This document shows positions 11,864 through 20,680 of a stretch of 64,000 nucleotides of DNA, piece after piece. This DNA comes from AP-16 sp963755055. GTDB lineage: Bacteria > Pseudomonadota > Alphaproteobacteria > Rhizobiales > Xanthobacteraceae. The position numbers and the translations under genes were made by a program. How positions within the stretch are numbered: position 1 is the first letter of the stretch; each line of letters begins with the position of its first letter. The notes under the pieces were generated by a model. That model worked only from the letters and a program-made list of their open reading frames with translations. It did not search any database and was not told the DNA's origin. The stretch is from contig CAVWIS010000012.1 in the NCBI GenBank assembly GCA_963755055.1, positions 248,001-312,000 on the forward strand, written 5' to 3'.

Positions 11864-12423
11864 CAGCCGACCTCTTTCATCGCATGCCTGATCGAATTGA
11901 GCTTGGTCTTCAGCGAGGCGTCGACCATGCGGCTGCCGAGCTTGACGATCAGCCCGCCGATGATCGCCGGATCGATCTTCATCTCGACCAGCACGTCCTT
12001 GCCGGTCACCGATTTCAACGCGCTCTTGAGCGCCTCGAGATGTCTCGCCCCGAGCGGCTCGGCGACCGTCACGTCGGCCGTCACCTCGCCCTTGTGGCGC
12101 GCATGGAGCGCGCGGAAGACGCGGATCATATCGCGCACCGCGAACAGCCGCCGGTTCGCCGCGACCAGCTTGAGGAAGTTCGCCGCCAGCCCGGAAATGC
12201 CGGCGCCGTCGAGCACGGCGGCGAGCGCGCGCAGCTGCTCCTCGGCGGTGAACACCGGGCTGCGCACCAGCCGCTGCAGGTCGGCGCTGTCGTCGAGCAT
12301 CGCGACGAAACGGTCGAGATCGGCCTTGACGGCGTCGACCGCCTTGCTGTCGCGGGCGAGCTCGAACAGCGCCAGGGCGTAGCGGCCCGGCATGCCGGAA
12401 ACAGTCGGATCTTGGCCTGCCAC
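11863..12423 (-). CDS. atpH: ATP synthase delta subunit
   Basis: A 186-residue delta subunit (OSCP type) that links F1 to the stator. The N-terminal helical domain contains GRYALALFELARDS. The C-terminal strand-helix part ends in VEMKIDPAIIGGLIVKLGSRMVDASLKTKLN, the family signature. First gene of the operon; its stop overlaps the atpA start by one base. A 572-base upstream gap holds the operon promoter. The F0 genes are not here, as expected for this bacterial group, where they form a separate operon. Confidence 0.95.
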
Positions 12424-12995
12424 GTCGGGATCTTCTTTCAGGGCGCCCGGCTCCGCTGGCCTGGCGCCGCGGGGCGCAGCACAAGCCGTTGGAATCCGAG
12501 AGGAATTTCCGACATCGCGGATGTCGCGGAGAGCCCCGGTACCGCGAAAATCGGCCGTTTGCTAACATACCGGGCGGTGCGGCGCAACACGCGCCAAGGG
12601 CACGAAACCATTCGCGAAAATGCGGGCCGGGACGGCGCCCGCGACCGCCCTCCGCAACGAACCGGGCTGCGGTGAAACCCGGCCGTCGGCCGAACCCGTA
12701 TGATGGCGAGCGCCGGTGCCGCCGGGAACCGCCAGCCGTCAGACAGATTCTGGTGCCCGAGGATGGCGAGCTTCGCGCCTCTGCTCGACCTCAACCTCTC
12801 CGTCGTCATGCCCGGCCATGACGGCGGAAAGTGCCTGCCGGACCGTGTCGCCGATGCCGTTGCGTCAGCTCAGTGGCGAACAAAAACTTTACCCAACCCG
12901 CAGGTAGGTCGAGCAGGCATTGCGGACAAACAGATCGTTGACGCCTGTCTGTTAGGCTCGCGCGAGGTCGATCCAAGGATCGGCACACCGCACGG
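12424..12995. other. Long divergent intergenic region between atpH and ppk2
   Basis: About 570 bases without a supported gene. It must contain the leftward atp promoter and the rightward ppk2 promoter. A short palindrome GTCATGCCCGGCCATGAC lies at 12805-12822, a reduced copy of the repeat at 7236-7264. Several short open frames on both strands have arginine-rich, unnatural composition. This is also where the accessory block that separates atpH from priA begins. Confidence 0.5.
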
Positions 12996-14093
12996 ATGGC
13001 TGCCATGGCTGCGAAGATCGAAAAAACCAACGTCATCGACGGACCGCGGCTGCGGCTCGCCGCCGAGGCGACGCCCGCGGGCAAGACGGCAGCAGTGCAG
13101 GACGGCGTGCGCGCCATCACGATGGCGGCGGTGCAGCCGATCCGGCCGGAGGACGCCCCGTCGATCGTTCCCGGGCCGAGGAAGCGGCGCAAGGCGGCGC
13201 GGGCCGCCGAGGCGCGGCGCCATCTCGCGGTGATGCGCCACGATGCGGCGGAGATCCGCCGCCTGTTCGAGACCGGAGAATATCCCTACAAGATCCGCAT
13301 GCGCTCGGCTCCCTACGAGGAGCGGATGCTGCTGCTGCAGCGCGAGTTGCTCAAGTGCCAGCGCTGGGTCGAGGAGACCGGACAGAAGATCGTCATCCTG
13401 TTCGAGGGCCGCGACGCCGCCGGCAAGGGCGGCACCATCAAGCGCTTCATGGAGCACATGAACCCGCGCACCGCCCGCGTCGTGGCGCTGGCCAAGCCGA
13501 CCGAACGCGAGCGCACCCAATGGTATTTCCAGCGCTACACCGCGCACCTGCCGGCCGCCGCCGAGCTCTGCCTGTTGGACCGCTCGTGGTACAACCGCGC
13601 CGGGGTCGAGCGGGTCATGGGATTCTGCTCGCCGAGCGAATATCTGGAGTTCATGCGGCAGTGCCCGATGGTCGAGCAAATGCTGGTGCGCTCCGGGGTG
13701 AGACTGTTCAAATACTGGTTCTCGGTCTCGCGCGAGGAGCAGCTGGCGCGCTTCCGGGCGCGGCAGCTCGATCCGCTCAAGCAATGGAAGCTGTCGCCGA
13801 TCGACCGCGCCTCGCTCGACAAGTGGGACGAGTACACCGAGGCCAAGGAGGCGATGTTCTTCTACACCGACACCGCCGACGCGCCGTGGACCATCGTGAA
13901 GTCCGACGACAAGAAGCGGGCGCGGCTCAACTGCATGCAGCACTTCCTCGCCTCGCTGCCCTATCCGAAGAAGGATCCGTCGATCGTCGGCGTTCCCGAT
14001 CCGCTGATCGTCGGCACCTCCGACCACGTCATCGGCCGCGACAACCGGATCATCGGCAAGACCACCCATCCCGACCTCAAGCGCGGGAGCTAG
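12996..14093 (+). CDS. ppk2: Polyphosphate kinase 2 (PPK2 family)
   Basis: A 365-residue PPK2, which transfers phosphate between inorganic polyphosphate and nucleoside diphosphates. The catalytic core begins near residue 100 (YPYKIRMRSAPYEERMLLLQ). Walker A is FEGRDAAGKGGTIKR, the lid region is NPRTARVVALAKPTERERTQWYF, and Walker B is LLDRSWYNRAGVERVMGF. The order matches the single-domain class I type of Pseudomonas. The first 70 residues are a low-complexity Ala/Arg-rich extension, so a later start is possible; the ATG at 12996 has only a weak ribosome-binding site. The next gene is a CYTH-domain protein, also a polyphosphate-type activity. Confidence 0.92.
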   Translation: MAAMAAKIEKTNVIDGPRLRLAAEATPAGKTAAVQDGVRAITMAAVQPIRPEDAPSIVPGPRKRRKAARAAEARRHLAVMRHDAAEIRRLFETGEYPYKIRMRSAPYEERMLLLQRELLKCQRWVEETGQKIVILFEGRDAAGKGGTIKRFMEHMNPRTARVVALAKPTERERTQWYFQRYTAHLPAAAELCLLDRSWYNRAGVERVMGFCSPSEYLEFMRQCPMVEQMLVRSGVRLFKYWFSVSREEQLARFRARQLDPLKQWKLSPIDRASLDKWDEYTEAKEAMFFYTDTADAPWTIVKSDDKKRARLNCMQHFLASLPYPKKDPSIVGVPDPLIVGTSDHVIGRDNRIIGKTTHPDLKRGS

Positions 14094-14112
14094 GATCAGG
14101 CCAACATGGCAC

Positions 14113-14212
14113 ACCGTCCTGCGCGGGCTCGTCCCGCGCATCCACGTCTTTCCTCTTGACCGGGACGTGGATGGCCGGGACAAGCCGGGACAAGCCCGGC
14201 CATGACCGGCCT
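14113..14212. repeat. GGCCGGGACAAGCCCGGCC palindromes between ppk2 and the CYTH gene
   Basis: Two nested inverted repeats. GCGCGGGCTCGTCCCGCGC is followed by CATCCACGTC, which pairs with GACGTGGATG downstream. Then comes GGCCGGGACAAGCCGGGACA leading into CAAGCCCGGCCATGACC. Related to 7236-7264. The first ATG of the CYTH gene lies within its last arm. Confidence 0.65.
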
Positions 14213-14703
14213 TGCAGCGGGTGCCCGCGTGGCGATCGAGATCGAGCGAAAATTCCTGGTCGACCGCGACGCCTGGCGGCCGCAAGGTCCCGGCATCGCG
14301 ATCCGCCAGGGCTTTTTGTCGACCGACAAGGAGCGCGTGGTCCGGGTGCGGCTGGCCGGCGAGCGGGCCTTTCTCACCATCAAGGGATTGACCGAGAAAT
14401 CTTGGGCGGCTCGAGCTCGAGTATCCGATCCCGCCGGCCGACGCCGCCGAAATGCTCGACCGGCTGTGCCCGCGTCCGCTGATCGAGAAGACCCGCTACC
14501 GCCACCCGGTCGGCCGCCACGTCTTCGAGGTCGACGTCTTCCACGGCGACAATGACGGCCTGATCGTCGCCGAGGTCGAGCTCGCCGCCGCGACCGAGCC
14601 GTTCGAGCGGCCGCCGTGGCTGGGAAAAGAGGTTTCCGGCGATCCGCGCTATTTCAACGCCAATCTCGCGATCAGGCCGTACCGGACCTGGGGCGGGGCC
14701 TGA
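14202..14703 (+). pseudogene. CYTH-domain triphosphatase-like protein, interrupted by one +1 frameshift
   Basis: The first frame gives VAIEIERKFLVDRDAW, with the ExExK motif of CYTH/triphosphate-tunnel enzymes, then IRQGFLSTDKERVVRVRL and FLTIKGLTE. At the AAA near 14396-14398 the frame breaks. Dropping one A restores NLGRLELEYPIPPADAAEMLDRLCPRP and continues in the second frame to VDVFHGDNDGLIVAEVELA and the stop at 14703. Both halves keep conserved residues, so either the break is very recent or one base is wrong. A GTG at 14229 is an alternative start and gives the typical family N-terminus. Known CYTH enzymes hydrolyse triphosphate or make cAMP; the ppk2 neighbour favours the former. Confidence 0.8.
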
Positions 14704-14943
14704 CCCTGCCGCGGGGCGTGCCCGGGGCTGCCGTCAATTCCTCTGCAAGTTGTGTTGACGGCCGGGACGATTGTTCGGCATCCTGCCATCCGCAAGCAAG
14801 CCGGAATTCTTCACCCACACCCCGCGGTAGCGTCTTTCCGGACGATCCGATCCTTGTACGGCCAAATCAGTGGCTTGCTGCGGCGGAAGGAAACGCCAAG
14901 TACCCGCGTCACCGGGGTCCACACCTGCCGAGGAGAGCCAGAG

Positions 14944-15153
14944 ATGCAACTTCACCGTGAAGCCGCCGCCAAGCGGGCCTTCGTCATGCTCAACGCCACG
15001 ATCTGCGAGCCGAGCGCCGAGATGCTCAGGCACGAGGGCTACTACGATCCGGAAAGCCAGACCTGGGTCGGACGCATCGAGATCGGGGCCGGCACCTACA
15101 GCCAGCGCTCGACCGGATCGAGCGGCGACTACGCCTCGGTGTCCGACGACTGA
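14944..15153 (+). CDS. Candidate graspetide precursor peptide
   Basis: A 69-residue peptide gene 101 bases upstream of an MvdC/MvdD-type peptide ligase and on the same strand. GAGGAGAGCC lies just before the ATG at 14944. Residues 1-48 could be the leader (helical start MQLHREAAAKRAFVMLN, then EMLRHEGYYDPESQTW). The last 20 residues look like a core: T51, S53, S56, T57, S59, S60, S65 and S67 offer hydroxyls, and D62, D68 and D69 offer carboxyls, which is the chemistry graspetide ligases join as esters. There are no Lys residues in this part, so amide bonds are unlikely. The PFFARYLE leader motif of microviridins is absent, so it would be a different precursor group. Role inferred from context and composition. 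Confidence 0.65.
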   Translation: MQLHREAAAKRAFVMLNATICEPSAEMLRHEGYYDPESQTWVGRIEIGAGTYSQRSTGSSGDYASVSDD

Positions 15154-15254
15154 AACGTCTCCTGACGCGCCGGCGGTCGGGATCGCCCGCTACCCGGGTC
15201 GTCCCGGCTGCCGTCCGTCGATATGGCTGATCTTATCGCTTCGGGGGACGGCTC

Positions 15255-16238
15255 TTGGCGGCAGCGAGCGAAGCGGCGGTGCTGATCGTCACGGAAAAGT
15301 TCGATCCCCATGCGGACCACGTCATCGGCGCGCTGAACGCAAGAAAAGTCCCGTTCTTCCGGCTGAACACCAACGATTTCCACGTCGACACCAGGACATC
15401 CGCGGCAAGCGACGACGGATCGCTGCTGCTCGAGGACCGCTGGAACCGGTCTCACCGGTTTCCCGACCAGACGCGCTGCGTGTGGTACCGCAAGCCGGTC
15501 GATCCGGCGCCGCCCGCCGAGGTCGCGGACGCGGCCGCCCGGCACCTGATCCTCCACGAGACGCTCGAGTACCTCAGCTATCTCGGCTGCGAGCGGCGGC
15601 GACCCTGGTACAACAATCCGCACGACAACCGGCTGGCGCAGAAGAAGCTGCCACAAATCAAGCTGGCGCGCGAGTTGGGCTTGCGGGTTCCCCGCACGCT
15701 GGTGACCAACGATCCGCAGCGTGCCCGCGACTTTCACCGCGCGGCCGGCGGAAAAATCCTGTGCAAGTCGATGAAGGAGCAGGGCTTCGGCGAGGAGCGC
15801 GACGCCTATTTCATCTTCTCGCGAAAAGTTTCCGCCGAGGAGTTTGGGCAGCACGTCGATGAGGTCGCGCTGTGCCCGACGCTGCTCCAGGAATATGTCG
15901 AAAAAAGCCACGAGCTGCGCATCACCATTTTCGGCGATAAGGTGTTTTGCTGCCGGCTGGACTCCCAGTCGGTCAGCGGCGCCGAGACCGACTGGCGACG
16001 GGTCGATCCCTCAAAGGTTCCCCATCGCATCGTCAAGCTCGACGAAACGATCGAAGCCGCGCTCAAGCGCATGCTGGCGCATTACGGCCTGCGCTACGGC
16101 GCCTTCGACATGATCGTCACGCCCGAGGGCGAGCATGTGTTTCTCGAGCTCAACCCCAACGGACAATGGCTGTGGATCGAGCTGATCACCGGCGCGCCGA
16201 TGACCGACGCGATGGTGCGGCTGCTGCTGAAATCGTAG
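15255..16238 (+). CDS. ATP-grasp ribosomal peptide maturase (MvdC/MvdD family)
   Basis: A 327-residue ATP-grasp ligase expected to form side-chain ester or amide crosslinks on a precursor peptide. The N-terminal pre-ATP-grasp domain shows VLIVTEKFDPHADHV and PFFRLNTNDF, typical of microviridin-type maturases. The ATP-grasp core runs from about residue 130 (LAQKKLPQIKLARELGLRVP), through the nucleotide-binding CKSMKEQGFGEE and LLQEYVEKSHELRITIFGD, to the metal-binding end FLELNPNGQWLWIE. The TTG start at 15255 follows GGGGGA at proper spacing. The stop TAG is formed by the first bases of a dispersed repeat, so the native C-terminus might have been slightly longer. Upstream is the candidate precursor, downstream an ABC exporter. 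Confidence 0.88.
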   Translation: MAAASEAAVLIVTEKFDPHADHVIGALNARKVPFFRLNTNDFHVDTRTSAASDDGSLLLEDRWNRSHRFPDQTRCVWYRKPVDPAPPAEVADAAARHLILHETLEYLSYLGCERRRPWYNNPHDNRLAQKKLPQIKLARELGLRVPRTLVTNDPQRARDFHRAAGGKILCKSMKEQGFGEERDAYFIFSRKVSAEEFGQHVDEVALCPTLLQEYVEKSHELRITIFGDKVFCCRLDSQSVSGAETDWRRVDPSKVPHRIVKLDETIEAALKRMLAHYGLRYGAFDMIVTPEGEHVFLELNPNGQWLWIELITGAPMTDAMVRLLLKS

Positions 16239-16395
16239 GGTGGCAAATCGCCCGCAATGACATGGACGTTTTGCCCAGGCATTGGTGGCGATTTGCCCAC
16301 GCGGAATGCCATCGGTTCCGGTTGACGGCGTGGGCAAAATCGCCCTCGAGGTCAGTGCCGATCGCCCCGCCGTGCGGCGATTTTGCCCACCCTAC
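16235..16395. repeat. Nested-hairpin repeat, GTAGGGTGGGCAAA arms (copy 1)
   Basis: The outer arms CGTAGGGTGGCAAATCGC (16235-16252) and GCGATTTTGCCCACCCTAC (16377-16395) pair. Inner arms GGCGATTTGCCCACGC (16287-16302) and GCGTGGGCAAAATCGCC (near 16327-16344) pair inside them. The left arm supplies the maturase stop codon. Copies 2 and 3 are at 22069-22236 and 33034-33193. Confidence 0.85.
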
Positions 16396-16420
16396 CGCTG
16401 ATATCGACCTGGAATCCGTC

Positions 16421-18121
16421 ATGCAGCAAACAACCATCCCAAGTCTGATCCTGCGTCATGTCGGCGAGCGGCCGGGCCGGGTGCTGACGCTGGTCGCACT
16501 CGCGCTGGCGCTCGCCGCCTCGGCGGTGGTGCCGCCGCTGATCGTCGCCCACGTGGTCGACCGGGCGATCGGCGGGACGATCGACGCCTGGGCGGCGGCG
16601 ATCGCGGCGGCGGGCGTGGCGGCGCTCGCCGCCTGGGACGGCGTGCTGACCCTGGCGCGCCGCCGGCTCGCGGTGGAAAACCAGATCGCGGCGCGGGCGG
16701 CGGCGGCGAAGGACCATTTCGGCTTCTGCCTGCGCCTGCCGATGAGCGAGTTCCGCGACGGCGGGCACGCCGTGCTGATCCGCTCGTTCGACGATCTCGA
16801 CAGCGTCGTCGAGGTGGTGGCAAAGATTTCTGCGGAATTCTTCGCCAACGCGACGATCGTGGCGAGCTATGCGGTGCTGATGCTGGCGGTCGAGCCAAAA
16901 CTGGCGCTGGTATTCTTCGTGCTGGCGGGGCTCGGGCTCATCACGTCGATCGGGCTGGCGAACTTGAGCCGCATCGCCTGCGAGGCCTGGCTGCCGCGTC
17001 GCGACGACCGCTTCGCCCATATCGTCGACTGCCTGACCTCCATGCTGACGATCAAGACGCTCAACGCCCACGCGCTGGCGGCGCGCCCGTTCGCCGCCGA
17101 GCAGGCGGCCGAGGACGCGGCCTACCGGACCTATCAGCGCCGGCTCGCCATGGCGGACGCCGCCGGCCGGTTCTTCAGCGTGGCGACCCCGTCGGTGGTG
17201 GCGGTGGCCGGTGCCGTCATGCTGATCGCCGGCGGGATCACCGCCGGGACGCTGGTGCTGTTTCTTTCGGTCTCCGCCGGGGTGGTCGCGGCGCTGACCG
17301 CGCTGCATTTCGAGCTGCAGCAGCTCCAGCAGGCAGGGGCCGCGCTTTCCCGGATGCATGCCGTCACCGCGAGCGAGCCCGAGCAACTCGACGAGAACCC
17401 GCAGGATCTGCCGACAATCGCCAGCGGCGCCGTGGAGGCCGAAGATCTGAAGTTCCGCCATCGCGGTGCCAATGCCGCCACGCTGGCCGGCCTCTCGCTG
17501 AAAATCCGGCCGGGCGAGCATGTGGCGATCGTCGCCCGCTCGGGCGAGGGCAAGACCACGCTCGCCTATCTGCTGGCGCGCCTGCACGAGCCCGACGGCG
17601 GAACGGTTTTCGCGGCCGGCGTGCCGGCCGCCGCGATGCCGCTGGCACGCTGGCGCAGCGGCGTCGTGCTGATGTCGCACGCCGTGCAGGTGTTCGGCGC
17701 CAGCGTGCGCGACAATGTCCGCCTGTGGGACGATAGTGTTTCCGACGCAAAAGTCCGCGAGGCGCTGGCGCTGGCCGAGCTCGCCGCCACCGTCGACGGC
17801 TTTGCCGACGGGCTCGACACCAAACTCGGCGAGCGCGGCAACCCGCTCTCGGCCGGCCAGCGCCAGCGTCTCGGCCTCGCCCGCATCTTTTTGCGTGCGC
17901 CCGAGGTGCTGATTCTCGACGAGGCGACCTCGGCGCTCGACGCCGAGACCGAGCGGCTGGTGCTCGACAACGTGCGCCGCCTGATGCGCGGCCGCATCCT
18001 GATCGTCATCACCCATCGCCTTGAGGTGGCGGCGCGGCTCGACCGCATCATCCGCATGGCGGGCGGCCGCGTGGTCGATGGCGGGGAAGCCGACGCCGGC
18101 TTTTCGCGCGCCGTCGGCTGA
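16421..18121 (+). CDS. ABC exporter (fused membrane and ATPase domains)
   Basis: A 566-residue half-transporter. Residues 1-330 hold about six membrane helices (ERPGRVLTLVALALALAASA onward) of the type I exporter fold. The ATPase domain has Walker A ARSGEGKTT near residue 371, signature LSAGQRQRLGLARI near 475, Walker B VLILDEATSALD near 498 and the H-loop ITHRLE. No C39 peptidase domain precedes the membrane part, so it would not cut a leader itself. Microviridin and other graspetide loci commonly include such an exporter, and this one follows the maturase on the same strand, so peptide export is the favoured role. A repeat element sits in the gap, and the ribosome-binding site is weak. Confidence 0.85.
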   Translation: MQQTTIPSLILRHVGERPGRVLTLVALALALAASAVVPPLIVAHVVDRAIGGTIDAWAAAIAAAGVAALAAWDGVLTLARRRLAVENQIAARAAAAKDHFGFCLRLPMSEFRDGGHAVLIRSFDDLDSVVEVVAKISAEFFANATIVASYAVLMLAVEPKLALVFFVLAGLGLITSIGLANLSRIACEAWLPRRDDRFAHIVDCLTSMLTIKTLNAHALAARPFAAEQAAEDAAYRTYQRRLAMADAAGRFFSVATPSVVAVAGAVMLIAGGITAGTLVLFLSVSAGVVAALTALHFELQQLQQAGAALSRMHAVTASEPEQLDENPQDLPTIASGAVEAEDLKFRHRGANAATLAGLSLKIRPGEHVAIVARSGEGKTTLAYLLARLHEPDGGTVFAAGVPAAAMPLARWRSGVVLMSHAVQVFGASVRDNVRLWDDSVSDAKVREALALAELAATVDGFADGLDTKLGERGNPLSAGQRQRLGLARIFLRAPEVLILDEATSALDAETERLVLDNVRRLMRGRILIVITHRLEVAARLDRIIRMAGGRVVDGGEADAGFSRAVG

Positions 18122-18131
18122 TCCGGCGTCG

Positions 18132-18704
18132 TCACGGCCCGGTCTGGTCGGCGACCGGCGCGTAGCCCACCGGGTCCTCGGCGGGAGGCCGGGCCGTCTG
18201 CTCGCCGAGAGGGCGCTGCAAGTGGACGATGTCGACCCAGCGGCCGAATTTCACGCCGACCCGGAGCGCCTGGCCGATGGTGCGGAAGCCGAGCCGCGCA
18301 TGCAGCCGGAGCGAGGCTTCGTTGCCGCTGTCGCCAATCACCGCGATCATCTGCCGATAGTTTTGCGCGGTGCAGGCATCGATCACGTTTTGCAGCAGCG
18401 CGGCGCCGACGCCGCGGCCGAGGCAGTCCTCGGCGACGTAGACCGAATCCTGCACGGTGAAGCGATAGGCCGAGCGCGCGTGATAGGGGCTGGCATAGCA
18501 ATAGCCGGCAAGCCTGCCGTCGAGCTCGGCGACCTGCCAGGGCAGGCCGCGTGCCCTGACGCCCTGGAAACGGCGCGCAAGCTCGTCGGCGCTGGGCGGC
18601 ACCTCCTCGAAACTGCCGAGCCCGGTCTGCACGTGATGGGCGTAGATGGCGGCGATGGCGGCAAAATCCGCGCTGGCGGCAGGGCGGACGAGCGGTGCAG
18701 TCAT
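18132..18704 (-). CDS. GNAT-family N-acetyltransferase (phosphinothricin acetyltransferase-like)
   Basis: A 190-residue GNAT enzyme. The opening MTAPLVRPAASADFAAIAAIY, VAELDGRLAGYCYASPY, the acetyl-CoA loop CLGRGVGAALLQNVI and NEASLRLHARLGFRTIG follow the order of the PAT/bar subfamily, which acetylates small amines such as phosphinothricin or methionine sulfoximine. GGAGAT precedes the ATG at 18704. The start overlaps the stop of the EamA gene (ATGA), so the two are coupled. The actual substrate is not predictable. Confidence 0.87.
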   Translation of the reverse strand: MTAPLVRPAASADFAAIAAIYAHHVQTGLGSFEEVPPSADELARRFQGVRARGLPWQVAELDGRLAGYCYASPYHARSAYRFTVQDSVYVAEDCLGRGVGAALLQNVIDACTAQNYRQMIAVIGDSGNEASLRLHARLGFRTIGQALRVGVKFGRWVDIVHLQRPLGEQTARPPAEDPVGYAPVADQTGP

Positions 18705-19594
18705 CGGGATCTCCGGGTCTGGGCGGCGAGAACGAGGCCGGTCGCGAGCATGAGCAGGATCGCGGCGCAGAACTCGGCGCGGCTCGGCACCTCGGCGGCG
18801 AGGACGGCGCCTTCGGCAAGCGCGATCAGCGGGCAGACGAAGGCGTAGGCCGAGACCCGCGCGGCGCTCCAGCGTGCCAACAGCATCAGGTAGACCGAGC
18901 CGCCGATCACCGAGCCGGCGACGACCAGGAATGCCAGATTGACCACGGCGGCGGGCGCCAGCAGGGCAGAAAACGTCGCACCGTCGACCGGCTCCAGCAG
19001 TAACGCTGCCGCCGCCAGCAGCGCGCCGCCGAAAAAACTCTGCCAGCCGGCGAGCGCCACGGGGTCGGCGACCGGCCGCTGTTTGGTGAGGATCCCGCCC
19101 CACGCATAGGCGCCGGCACCCACCCCGATCGCCGCCATTCCGCCGGCATCGGCGGCGCCGAAGCGCGGGGCGAGCAGCAGGGTGAGACCGGCACCGCCGA
19201 TGAGCACGGCGGCAACGGAGGCGGCCGACCAGCGCGCCTGGCGGTGCGCCACCGCCAGCAGCAGGGTGGCGGCGGGCACCGTCGACAGGTTGATCACCGA
19301 CGCGATGCCGCTGGAGACGCGGACGATGCCCCAGGCCATCAGGCCGTAGTTAAGGGCGATCATCAGCACCGCCCCCGGGGCGACGGTTGCGACCGGCACG
19401 CCGAGCCGGCCGCGCACCACCGCCCAGCCGATGAGCGGCATGGCGGCCGCGAGGAAGCGAGCGGCCGAAAAGGTCAGCGGCGGCACCGCCGCCACGCCGA
19501 CCTTCAGCGACAGCCAGGTCGAGCCCCAGACCAGGCACAGCAGCGCGAAGAGCAAAATGCTCCCGGCCCTGGTTGCGGAAACGGACAGGCTCAC
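18701..19594 (-). CDS. EamA/DMT-family transporter
   Basis: A 297-residue membrane protein with ten hydrophobic segments in two EamA repeats. The first repeat opens with ILLFALLCLVWGSTWLSLKVG, the hallmark of the family; the second begins near AAIGVGAGAYAWGG. Such proteins export amino acids or metabolites. A GTG start at 19594 is chosen because it sits just before the first helix; longer extensions upstream have no protein-like composition. It is divergent from the LysR regulator at 19688 and overlaps the acetyltransferase gene downstream. Confidence 0.87.
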   Translation of the reverse strand: MSLSVSATRAGSILLFALLCLVWGSTWLSLKVGVAAVPPLTFSAARFLAAAMPLIGWAVVRGRLGVPVATVAPGAVLMIALNYGLMAWGIVRVSSGIASVINLSTVPAATLLLAVAHRQARWSAASVAAVLIGGAGLTLLLAPRFGAADAGGMAAIGVGAGAYAWGGILTKQRPVADPVALAGWQSFFGGALLAAAALLLEPVDGATFSALLAPAAVVNLAFLVVAGSVIGGSVYLMLLARWSAARVSAYAFVCPLIALAEGAVLAAEVPSRAEFCAAILLMLATGLVLAAQTRRSR

Positions 19595-19687
19595 GTGCTC
19601 GGCCCCGATTTCTCTCGGACCGAGAGTTTCATCGTGCCGAACGGGGCGCAAACCAGTAATATTGAGCGCTGAGCAATAGCTGGGCTG

Positions 19688-20575
19688 ATGGTGATGATGC
19701 GAAGACTGCCGCCGCTGGGCGGCCTGCGTGCCTTCGAGGCGGCCGCCCGCCACGGCAGTATCGCCGCCGCGGCGGCCGAGCTCGGCGTCACCCCCGGCGC
19801 GGTCAGCCAGCAGGTCAAGGCGCTGGAAAACCATCTGGGGGTCGGCTTGTTCGAACGCCGGCCGCAGTCGCTGGCGCTGACGGCGGCAGGCCGCCGCTAT
19901 GCGGCACCGCTGACCGATGCTTTTGACGCCATCGCGGCTGCGACCCGGCGGCTCGCCGCGCCGCACAGCCGCAGCGTGATCACGGTCGCCATGCCGACCT
20001 TGTTCGCGATCGGTTGGCTGATGCCCCGCCTCGATCGTTTTCATGCCGGCCATCCGGCGATCGAGCTGAGACTGCGCAGCAGCCACCGCGAGCCCGAGCC
20101 GGGCACCGAGGGCATCGACGCCGCCATCCGCCACGGCCGTGCCGGATGGGGGGCGGCCACCTGCATCTATCTGTTCAACGATGCCCTGATGCCGGTCTGC
20201 AGCCCGGCCTATGCGCCCGCCCGGCTGCCGCCGCTCGCCGGCCACACGATGCTGGTCGCCGAGACGTCGCCGGACGTCTGGCCCGACTGGTGCGCCGCGG
20301 CCGCCACCACCGACGAGCCGGCGCAAAAACTGGTGCTCGGCGACGACGGGCTGGTGCTCCAGGCGGCGCTCAACGGCCTCGGCGTCGGCCTAGTCGACCG
20401 CCGCCTCACGGACGAATTCTTGCGCGAGGGCCGGCTGGTCGCCGCCGCCGATGCCGCGCCGCTCATCCGCGGCACCGCGTGGTTCCTGGTGGCGGCCGCG
20501 GACCGCGCCGATGAACCGTCCTTTGCGGCGTTCTCCCGCTGGCTGCTGGCCGAGGCGGACGGCCCGATGCTGTAG
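19688..20575 (+). CDS. LysR-family transcriptional regulator (GcvA-like)
   Basis: A 295-residue LysR regulator. The N-terminal winged helix-turn-helix is clear (LGGLRAFEAAARHGSIAAAA, VTPGAVSQQVKALENHLGV, LFERRPQSLALTAAGRRY). The effector domain starts near residue 95 (VITVAMPTLFAIGWLMPRL) and resembles the GcvA/AmpR branch. It is transcribed away from the eamA-GNAT pair across a 93-base gap containing AT-rich dyads such as GAGCGCTGAGC, so it probably controls that pair and itself. Confidence 0.9.
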   Translation: MVMMRRLPPLGGLRAFEAAARHGSIAAAAAELGVTPGAVSQQVKALENHLGVGLFERRPQSLALTAAGRRYAAPLTDAFDAIAAATRRLAAPHSRSVITVAMPTLFAIGWLMPRLDRFHAGHPAIELRLRSSHREPEPGTEGIDAAIRHGRAGWGAATCIYLFNDALMPVCSPAYAPARLPPLAGHTMLVAETSPDVWPDWCAAAATTDEPAQKLVLGDDGLVLQAALNGLGVGLVDRRLTDEFLREGRLVAAADAAPLIRGTAWFLVAAADRADEPSFAAFSRWLLAEADGPML

Positions 20576-20680
20576 GACGTTCCTCAACGCACGTTCGAAA
20601 CTGAGCCGAGCACGTTCCCATTGCCGTTGCCGCAAATTTGTTGGGCGCGGGACATATGACGAGGATTCGCCGCGGTCGCC

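Noticed and set aside
12700..13233. Plus-strand frame in front of and overlapping ppk2
   Set aside because: Second half is out-of-frame ppk2, first half is arginine-rich noise with no ribosome-binding site.
16421..18121. Bacteriocin-processing (C39 peptidase) ABC transporter
   Set aside because: The protein starts directly with membrane helices; no peptidase domain or Cys/His motif precedes them.
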